A program made the position numbers and the translations under genes. 64,000 nt of DNA from Leptofilum sp041748655 (GTDB taxonomy: Bacteria > Chloroflexota > Anaerolineae > Promineifilales > Promineifilaceae), in assembly GCA_041748655.1 (NCBI GenBank), contig JBGTCV010000138.1, forward strand, positions 10,053 through 74,052, given 5' to 3'. Of the stretch, positions 57,364 to 64,000 are shown piece after piece; position 1 is the first letter of the stretch; each line of letters begins with the position of its first letter. The notes beneath the pieces were generated by a model. The model made no database searches. It was given only the letters and a program-made list of their open reading frames with translations, and had not been told where the DNA came from.

Positions 57364-60300
57364 CTATTCCACAATCACCAAATCGCTGCCGCTGCGGCCA
57401 AACACGTCTGGCGAATACATTTCTTCTGCCTTGGTGGGCGGGGCGACAAACGTGCCCGGCGTGGTGGCACGCGCCACGTAGTCGTAGGTGTAGACCCCCT
57501 CCCACAGCAGCGTGGCAAACGCTTCTACCCGCTCATCCCGCATGTTTTGGTGATCATACCAACTGCCCCACCACCACCAGGGCAGCACGGCAGCATCCGG
57601 GTCTTGCGGCACGCTTTGGGAGACGGCCAGCGCCGGATTGATTGGTTCCAGCCCGGCGGGCAGCGGATCAACTAGGGCGACGTGGTAGCGGCGGTTGTCG
57701 GCCACCAGCGTCAGGCGCACCCGCACCCGCGCCCCCAGTTTGATGTGCCAGGTGCCGTCGGCATCCTGGTAGACATCTTCTGGATCATCGACGCCTTCGT
57801 AGGTACGCTGCACCACAAAGCCGCGATTGAGCGGGTCGAGCGTCAGGTCGGTGGGGGCGTAGCTGAGGGAGAGGCGGTAGTAAAGACGGCCGTCCCCCTC
57901 CACGCTCACAATAACATCCCCCATCTCCTCCGCAGCCAGGTACCTCATCGGAATCTCCGTCTGGTAGCGGTCCGTGCTGCGCCCGACAAACTCCTGCGCT
58001 CCGGCGTACGTTTCACCCAGCCAGATTTGGGCCACAAAGTCCGGCGTTTGCGCCTCGAAGGTGTTGAAGTAACGGTCCAGCGCCAGCAGGATGAACACAT
58101 TATCCTGGCTGCTGCCCCAATGGCCCCGCGTGCGGTGCGCCAGCAAGCCGTTCACCACTTTAGGAATCAGATCGCTTTGCGGCGTCTGGCTGATGAGCGT
58201 TTGCAGAATGACGCCATCGGTGCGGCGGTTGGAGTGCAGCATCAGATAGGCGTCGTCGCCGTAGGAGGTGGTGAAGTTGGCCGCATCGGCCGTTTCCACC
58301 GCCCGGTTGTTGATATGCTGGCGAATCGCCGCCACATCCTCCGCCGAGGCGGGATCATCGGCCAGGATTTCCCACAGCCAGGCCAGCCCTTCCATCGGCA
58401 TGTTTTCGATGCCTGCTTCGTCCAGCAAGCCGCGCGCCTTGGCAAAGTCGCTGTCGCCCGCCAGATGGCGCACGTACAGCGCATAGGCGCTCAACGCCCA
58501 GCGAATCCGCTGGCTGTACCAATGCGGGTAATGGCTCTCGATATTTTGCAGATAGCTCTGCACACTGGCCTGCATGTTAGCGGGCACGGCAAACCCTTTC
58601 TGGCTGGCCACTGCCAGGGCATGGGCCACATGCACCGTGTGGAAAGGGTAGGATTCCCGGTGGCGCTCCCAGACGGGGAAACCGCCGTCCGGGTTTTGCA
58701 ACCCTTGCAGCCGTTCGATGTCGCGGGAAACGGCCGTTTCCATTTCACCCGGCTCCGGCAAACCCTCCGCTTCAAAGGCGGTCAGCACATCACGCAAAGC
58801 GGCAATAGTGAGGATGCGCGAAGCGAGCTGGTCGGCCGAATCATAGCGGGAGCTGGTGAGGTAGATCACAGCGTCCGTCAGGGCTTGCAGGGCAGTGGAG
58901 GAGGTGTTGATTTCCAGCCCGCCGTACCCGGCAATGACGCCATCGGGCATGACAAACGGTTGGGCCACTGCGCCCTCATCCAGCACGCCGTAGGTGGCAA
59001 ACGCTTCGGTGGTGGCGGGGGTGTAGACGGGCAGCTCGCCGCTGGCGGCGTCGGCGTAGGGGCCGGAAACGGCCGCTACCTGGAATCGCGCCGTGCCTGC
59101 GCTGCGGGTGGTAGCCGGGAAGCGCACCTCCACCCGGTCGTTGGCGGGCACCAACACCCGCTGGCCTGCGCCAGCCGTGAGGGTGAGATTGGTGACGGAG
59201 AGGACAACATCCACTTCCATCGGCTCATCGGTCTGGTTTTGCACCACCACGGGCAGTTCGAACTGGTCGCCATAATTCAGGAAGCGGGGGGCAGACGGCC
59301 GTATCATCAACGGCAGGCGGGCGGTGAGGTTGCTCTCAGCTGAGCCAAACAAATTGTCGCCCGCCACGGCCACGGCCATGATGCGGTAGCGCGTCAGGTT
59401 GTCCGGCAGGGTGAAGTTGATTTGGGCCTGCCCGGCGGCATCGGTCTGGCCGGTGGGGGCAAAAACTGCCAGGGGATCAAAGTTGGTGCGCAGGTCGATG
59501 GGTGTTTGGGCGGCGTCATCCTGTTCCTGGCCTGGCTGCGCTGTGGCCATTGGTGCCATCTCGTCAAATGCCATGTCCATGGCACCTTCTTCCATGGGTT
59601 CGCCATCTGCTACACTGATTTCCGTGACCACACGGGTCACTTCGACCTTTGTGCCGTCAGCGCCAGCCAAAGATTCTGGATTGACCAGGATGATGCTGCT
59701 GCGGCCGTAACGGCTGTCTATCCAGCTCCACTGCGGCGTGTAGAAAACGTTCAGCGGGGTGATGAGCTGATAGTTGGTCAGGGCCAGAATCGCCTCATCG
59801 ACCACCACCAGGGCAACTTCAGCATTGGGTACGGGCTGGCCATTGGCGTTGGTGACGGTGAGGGAAACGGCCGTTTCCGCCCCTGGTTCCAATCGATCTG
59901 CCTGCGGTGCGATGGCAATATTCAGCTCACGACTGTAGGGCGGCACGCTCAATTCCAGGGTGCCGCTGGCAAAGGCGGGGCGCGGCGGCGCGCCGGGCAC
60001 AGGCTCGCCCGCATCATCGGTGCGTGGGGCGGAACCTGCCAGATCAACCTGCACAAAGAGGCTGGGGATATGGGCTTCGCTGATGGGAATTTGCAGGGTA
60101 ATGCTGCCATTTTCCAGGGTGAATGGCTCGGTGGAGAGGATGCCGCCCCGGCTGAGCGTGATCAGCCCTTCGCCGCTGTCAAACGGGGCCTGCACCAAAA
60201 TCTGGGCCACGTCACCCGGCTGGTATTCTTGCTGGTCGGGGATGAGGGTAACGGCTTCCTGCGTCACGTTGCGCTGGACAGGCCGCTTGCCACCGCTGAC

Positions 60301-63300
60301 CCAGCGGGTGAGCGTGCTCTGGTTTTGCCGTCCCTGCGCGTCGGTGAGAACGGCCGTAATTTCATACGTCCCGCCCGTGCCAGTGGTAAAGGTGCATTCC
60401 ACCGGCTCGGCAGCGGAGGTGATGTCGCAGGTTTGGGTATCGACCGCTTCTTCGCGCCACGCGCCGTCCCGATAGTTCCATTCCAGGCGAGCGGCTTGGA
60501 GGGAAACGGCCGTACCAGAAACGGCCGTGCCATCAATATCGGTGACAATCGCTTCGATTGCCAGCGGTTGGCCGCGTGCCACAAAGGTGCTGGGGCTGCG
60601 CAGCCCCACGTAGAGGCTGGCAGGATGCACCAGCAGCCCGGTGCTGGCCGACCACGCCTGCCGGTTCACGTCCATCACCGTCGCTTCGGCGCTGACGGTG
60701 AACGGCCGATTCCCTTCCAGCGCCTCAAAATCAATCTGCAAATAATGCTCGCCACCCGCATCCGTCAGGCCAGTGAACGTTTCAGCCACCTGCCCCGTTG
60801 GGCCAGGGAAGCCAAAATCGTAGTAGGCGGTTTCGATGCCATACCTACCACCCAAAAACCACCAGGGGATCCATTTGCCAAAGCTAAATCCGGGCCAGCC
60901 GGGCGGCGAGTAATAGGTTGGGGTGGAGGTAACCAGCCAGTTGGTGTCTGCATTGGGCAGGGGGCCACCGGCAAAGTAGCTGGCGCTCACGGCGACGGTA
61001 GCGGCGTCGCCAACGACGTAGGGGCCAACGCTTTCCTGGCGAGTAATCACTTCAAATTCGGGACGGCGAAACTCCTGAATCTGGAAGTTGTGGGAGGCGT
61101 ATTCACCTCCCAGGTTCCCAATACTGCCGACCGCCTGAAAATTGATATAGGCGTGGCCCAGATTGCTGTTTTCGGGCAGGGTGAAGCTGAGATCGAAGCC
61201 GCCGAATGGGTTGACAACGGCCGTTCCCTCCACAAGCACATTCCCCTGCGGATCGTAGGTCTGGTAACGAAGTTCGCTGACGCGTCCACCGGGCAGGGCG
61301 ATCGCTCCCCCATCGCCGCTGATGTGGCGCAGCCAGCCCTTGACGTGAATCTCTTCGCCGGGGCGGTACATGGCGCGGTCATCGAAGATGTGCCAGCGCA
61401 GCTCGTCCTGGCGGGGCTGGGGCTGCCAGCCGTGTTCGTCCCAATAGTACGAGGTAGCGGGCAGGATGGCGCTGTCTGCCCCTTGCGTGGCGATGAGGAG
61501 CCTCAGGCCGCCGCCGGGCAAATTAAACCGGGCCAGGCCGTCGGCGTCGGTGGTCTGGTTGATGCGGTTCTGGTTGGCCGTGATGGTAACGCCGGGCAGC
61601 GGTGCGCCGTTGGCCAGATTGGTGGCCCAGGCAACCATCTGCTGCTGATCGACAAAGGCATCGAGGCCGATCTGGGTGACCTGCACCCAGGTGTGGATAG
61701 TCTGGCTGCGCTGCTGCCAGCGATCCCGGAACGGCCCGGGCGGCTGGATGACGACGATGAGATGGCCGGTTTGGCCGTCGAGGGCTGGGGCGAGGGAAAC
61801 GGCCGTTTCCGTCAGTACATCTTCTTCGTAATCAATCGCCAGCATCTCGTCCAGCACCAGCCGTCCGGGCGGCGTGGGAGAATCTTCCTGCTGGTCGAAG
61901 CTGCGGCGGTAGGCGGTATAGGCGACCCAATCTTCCGGGGTGACGGCGTAGAGACGTACGTGCAGCTCTTCGTAGTTCATCACGTACAGCGTCAGGCTGG
62001 GGTCGCTGGCGGAGGGGTCGGTGGTGACCAAAATTTCTTGCGGGCCGCTGACAAAGGGAACGGCCGTATCCACCCGAAAACGCACCGTCTCCTCCTCCCC
62101 CAGCGTCTGGCCAAACACGTCCGTCAGGCCGCCGTCGATGGTAACGCGGTAGGTAGTGCGCCCTTTGGTGAGGCCCTGGATAGTGAGGCTGCTGAAGTTG
62201 AGCTGCACCGTCGCCCCCGGCAGTTCCGGCTCGATGCGGATCATCGTTTCGCTAAAGGTGGCGGGATCGAGCGGGTTGTTAAATTCGATGATGAAAGGGG
62301 ACAGGGGTGGGCACTCATCTTGCCACCAGCCGCAAGTGTGGCGCTCCAGGCGCAGCGGCGGGTAGGTGTGGAAGCTAAAAGATTGGGCTTCAGCGCTGAG
62401 GCGCGGCCCTTCGGCGGAGGGCGTGTTGGGGCCAACGGTGACCTCGATGGCGGCGTCGGTGGGCAACGGCCGTTCCGGGCGCAGCGCCAGCCAGTAGCCG
62501 TCACGGGCGGATTCGGCCAGTCGGCTGACTCGTTCATCGGCGGCAATCTCATCCGGCGTGGCCAGGCGGATCGCCTGCGGGTCTCTGTCTGCGGTCAGTC
62601 GGATGGTGGCAAGAACGGCCGTTGGCTCAATCATCTGGTCAAACGCGAGAAAGATGATCGGCTCCAGCGGCTGCGGCTCATACTGCGGGTAGCTGTTCAC
62701 CAGCTGCACCGATGGCGTGCTGAAGCGCCAGCGCACCGTTTCTGCCAGCGCATTGCCCGTGGCAGAGAGGGTGCCCGCCGGAATTTCGGCCACAAACTCA
62801 GTGGCCATCGGCAGGCGGTCTACGGCGTCGAGGTCTGCTTCAAAGCGCAGGGTTTGCGGGCTGACCCACTGCCAGGTGCCGGGCAGCGCAGGCGTCAGGG
62901 TGACGGGCACGTCGGCGGCGCTCAAGGTCGTTAAGTCGGTCAGGGGCACCATTGGCTGGCTAAAGGTTACGTTGAGGAAGGGAGCCAGCCCAATTTCCCC
63001 TTCTGGCGTGTAGCGCAGGACTTCCAGCGGGCCATCGGGCACGGCTGGCGGTTCGGCGTCGGTGGGGGGTGGCGGGAAGGTCTGGCTGACGGTGCTGCCG
63101 GGGCGCGGCGGCGGCAGCAGTTCATCGGGCAAGTTGAAGGGGAGTTCGTCTTCAATTTCGCCGGTTAGTTCGGGCAGGCGGGCCAAAATCTGGGCGATTT
63201 CGGCCTCTGTCAGCGGCGTGCCTGTCACCAGGGGGCTGGTCTGAAAGGCATCTGGCAGCGCTTTGCCCTGGCTGAGGCGGAAGAGCAGACTGGCAGTGGC

Positions 63301-63516
63301 GTCGCTGGGGGAGAAAGCGGCCGTTTCCAGGCCCACGCGCACCACACCATCGGTTGTTTCGGTGCGGATGGTGGGCGTGGTAAAGCCATTATCCGCCTGG
63401 TCGCGCTGACGAAACAGCCAGACGCCTACTGCCAAAGCGATGATGCCAACTAAAGAAACAATTCCCACAACAAGGCGACGCTGCCGTGTTTTTCCTGATT
63501 TTGTTGATTGAGACAT
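57364..63516 (-). CDS. Alpha-2-macroglobulin-like protein without thioester
   Basis: 2050 residues: N-terminal membrane anchor (15-35), no lipobox, then a series of MG-type beta-sandwich domains, an A2M N-terminal-like region (Y-R-P-G-E-E-I-H-V-K-G-W), a central MG7-10 region with L-P-D-N-L-T-R-Y-R-I-M-A-V-A, and a helical alpha-alpha barrel (1555-1800) with the receptor-like domain at the end. In bacterial A2Ms such as YfhM the thioester sits in C-L-E-Q before T-T-S-R. Here the same place reads S-A-D-Q (residues 1560-1563), so no thioester can form. Full domain order is otherwise kept. Trapping of proteases by thioester coupling is excluded. Confidence 0.9.
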   Translation of the reverse strand: MSQSTKSGKTRQRRLVVGIVSLVGIIALAVGVWLFRQRDQADNGFTTPTIRTETTDGVVRVGLETAAFSPSDATASLLFRLSQGKALPDAFQTSPLVTGTPLTEAEIAQILARLPELTGEIEDELPFNLPDELLPPPRPGSTVSQTFPPPPTDAEPPAVPDGPLEVLRYTPEGEIGLAPFLNVTFSQPMVPLTDLTTLSAADVPVTLTPALPGTWQWVSPQTLRFEADLDAVDRLPMATEFVAEIPAGTLSATGNALAETVRWRFSTPSVQLVNSYPQYEPQPLEPIIFLAFDQMIEPTAVLATIRLTADRDPQAIRLATPDEIAADERVSRLAESARDGYWLALRPERPLPTDAAIEVTVGPNTPSAEGPRLSAEAQSFSFHTYPPLRLERHTCGWWQDECPPLSPFIIEFNNPLDPATFSETMIRIEPELPGATVQLNFSSLTIQGLTKGRTTYRVTIDGGLTDVFGQTLGEEETVRFRVDTAVPFVSGPQEILVTTDPSASDPSLTLYVMNYEELHVRLYAVTPEDWVAYTAYRRSFDQQEDSPTPPGRLVLDEMLAIDYEEDVLTETAVSLAPALDGQTGHLIVVIQPPGPFRDRWQQRSQTIHTWVQVTQIGLDAFVDQQQMVAWATNLANGAPLPGVTITANQNRINQTTDADGLARFNLPGGGLRLLIATQGADSAILPATSYYWDEHGWQPQPRQDELRWHIFDDRAMYRPGEEIHVKGWLRHISGDGGAIALPGGRVSELRYQTYDPQGNVLVEGTAVVNPFGGFDLSFTLPENSNLGHAYINFQAVGSIGNLGGEYASHNFQIQEFRRPEFEVITRQESVGPYVVGDAATVAVSASYFAGGPLPNADTNWLVTSTPTYYSPPGWPGFSFGKWIPWWFLGGRYGIETAYYDFGFPGPTGQVAETFTGLTDAGGEHYLQIDFEALEGNRPFTVSAEATVMDVNRQAWSASTGLLVHPASLYVGLRSPSTFVARGQPLAIEAIVTDIDGTAVSGTAVSLQAARLEWNYRDGAWREEAVDTQTCDITSAAEPVECTFTTGTGGTYEITAVLTDAQGRQNQSTLTRWVSGGKRPVQRNVTQEAVTLIPDQQEYQPGDVAQILVQAPFDSGEGLITLSRGGILSTEPFTLENGSITLQIPISEAHIPSLFVQVDLAGSAPRTDDAGEPVPGAPPRPAFASGTLELSVPPYSRELNIAIAPQADRLEPGAETAVSLTVTNANGQPVPNAEVALVVVDEAILALTNYQLITPLNVFYTPQWSWIDSRYGRSSIILVNPESLAGADGTKVEVTRVVTEISVADGEPMEEGAMDMAFDEMAPMATAQPGQEQDDAAQTPIDLRTNFDPLAVFAPTGQTDAAGQAQINFTLPDNLTRYRIMAVAVAGDNLFGSAESNLTARLPLMIRPSAPRFLNYGDQFELPVVVQNQTDEPMEVDVVLSVTNLTLTAGAGQRVLVPANDRVEVRFPATTRSAGTARFQVAAVSGPYADAASGELPVYTPATTEAFATYGVLDEGAVAQPFVMPDGVIAGYGGLEINTSSTALQALTDAVIYLTSSRYDSADQLASRILTIAALRDVLTAFEAEGLPEPGEMETAVSRDIERLQGLQNPDGGFPVWERHRESYPFHTVHVAHALAVASQKGFAVPANMQASVQSYLQNIESHYPHWYSQRIRWALSAYALYVRHLAGDSDFAKARGLLDEAGIENMPMEGLAWLWEILADDPASAEDVAAIRQHINNRAVETADAANFTTSYGDDAYLMLHSNRRTDGVILQTLISQTPQSDLIPKVVNGLLAHRTRGHWGSSQDNVFILLALDRYFNTFEAQTPDFVAQIWLGETYAGAQEFVGRSTDRYQTEIPMRYLAAEEMGDVIVSVEGDGRLYYRLSLSYAPTDLTLDPLNRGFVVQRTYEGVDDPEDVYQDADGTWHIKLGARVRVRLTLVADNRRYHVALVDPLPAGLEPINPALAVSQSVPQDPDAAVLPWWWWGSWYDHQNMRDERVEAFATLLWEGVYTYDYVARATTPGTFVAPPTKAEEMYSPDVFGRSGSDLVIVE

Positions 63517-63805
63517 GGAGTATCCCGTCCTTTCTGCTTGACGATCAAAAGGTTTACCCGTTCAGCAAAAGCCAAAGTTGAAAGCGGGTAAATGCTAAGA
63601 ATAGTGTACAGGATAAACGCTGCGAAGTGGGGAAAAGTTCCCGGTCAGCATAAATTGGGGCTGGTGGTGGGGAACGGCCGTACTCCCCACCAAATGGGTA
63701 CACAGCAGCAAGTTCTGGCCCGCCGTCGCCCGCAATCTGGTCTGCGCCTGCCTGCCCATTGAAGCCTACGAGACGGTAGATTGGTCCAATCTTGGCCGCA
63801 AACAA
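63517..63805. other. Intergenic region upstream of the A2M-like gene
   Basis: Contains TTTACCCG (63553-63560) facing CGGGTAAA (63585-63592), a possible operator or hairpin. It also contains GGTGGGGA (63666-63673) facing TCCCCACC (63684-63691) with an ACGGCCGT octamer in the loop. On the minus strand AAAGGACGGG lies before the A2M start. I see no gene in it. Confidence 0.5.
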
Positions 63806-63835
63806 AAAAGGCCACTTCTTGCGATGTGGCCTTTT
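63806..63835. terminator. Bidirectional intrinsic terminator
   Basis: AAAAGGCCAC and GTGGCCTTTT form a perfect 10-bp stem with a 10-nt loop. T-tracts are present in both directions (CCTTTTTTG on the minus strand, CCTTTTCTTT on the plus strand). Confidence 0.8.
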
Positions 63836-63889
63836 CTTTGGAAGTAGTTTAAAAATGGCAGGGGTGCGCGGAGAAATTGTTGATGGGAA

Positions 63890-64000
63890 TTAATTCCAGC
63901 GCCAAGCCTCGTGAGTTGGCCAGATACCCTGTCGCCACGGATGGTCAGGCGCAGGGCGGTAAGGTTGGCCACTTTGAGACACTGATTCAGCGGGCAGGGA
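63890..64000 (-). CDS. C-terminal fragment of an unidentified gene running off the right edge
   Basis: A 36-codon open frame enters from the right edge and ends in TAA at 63890. The visible end is rich in Pro, Trp and His (Y-R-P-A-P-D-H-P-W-R-Q). It is followed at 55 bp by a terminator in the same direction, which supports it as a real 3' end. I cannot name the family; the Y-x-P-x-x-x-H-P-W-R motif recalls small transposon-associated proteins, but this is a weak impression. Confidence 0.35.
   Translation of the reverse strand, partial: SLPAESVSQSGQPYRPAPDHPWRQGIWPTHEAWRWN

Noticed and set aside
59422..62934. A very long plus-strand open frame (about 1170 codons) opposite the A2M-like gene, with another of about 550 codons at 57682-59343
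   Set aside because: The composition is that of an antisense shadow (rich in Gly, Arg, His, Val, Gln without any motif), while the minus strand encodes a coherent alpha-2-macroglobulin-like protein. High GC at third positions leaves antisense frames open.

Overview
The window looks like chromosomal DNA of a member of the Chloroflexota (Anaerolineae-like). This is an inference from gene style: Thr/Pro-rich linkers in exported proteins, CARDB, Yip1 and SdrD-B-like surface proteins, a TIGR03960 radical SAM protein, an N-type ATPase and many STAND-like ATPases. No rRNA gene is present to fix the taxonomy. The most striking global feature is the palindromic octamer ACGGCCGT. I counted about 120 copies by eye in 64 kb, where about one is expected by chance. 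It lies mostly inside genes, giving the peptides TAV, NGR or RPF.

Layout. 1-3.8 kb: the end of an N-type F1Fo-ATPase operon (atpF fragment, atpA, atpG) and a membrane protein. 3.8-10.5 kb: phosphate-related genes (Na/Pi symporter, PiT transporter with its DUF47 partner, a PhoB-like response regulator without a kinase, a PhoP-box-like site) around an FAD oxidoreductase and an SDR enzyme. 10.5-15.3 kb: a minus-strand MacB-like export or remodelling cassette (permease, CARDB protein, ATPase, Yip1 protein). 15.6-26.4 kb: radical SAM, DUF3048 lipoprotein, two paralogous anchored proteins, tRNA-Leu(CAA), ECF sigma with probable anti-sigma, NUDIX, MutL, YgfZ, DinB-like. 26.8-33.5 kb: a cytochrome c maturation cluster (ccmE, ccmF, ccmH-like, ccmG-like, a zinc-ribbon protein) ending in a membrane-anchored c-type cytochrome. 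33.5-46 kb: EthD-like protein, a MITE, a transmembrane LuxR-Kelch regulator, glycosyltransferases and cell-surface proteins. 46-57 kb: Bcp, then a locus with a double-HTH XRE regulator and TPR protein on the minus strand, facing four consecutive P-loop ATPase genes, one of which carries a C-terminal OmpR-type winged helix. An orphan CopG/BrnA-type antitoxin follows, bracketed by an 18-bp direct repeat. 57.4-63.5 kb: a 2050-residue alpha-2-macroglobulin-like protein whose thioester motif is lost.

The best candidate for an undescribed system is the four-ATPase cassette with its divergent regulator at 47.2-56.0 kb. I can support the domain architecture but not a function; signalling, conflict and transcription-control roles are all open. 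Other unifying signals are several families of fold-back repeats placed directly after stop codons and sometimes inside reading frames, and a group of genes with a -10-like hexamer exactly 7 nt before the ATG, which suggests leaderless transcripts.
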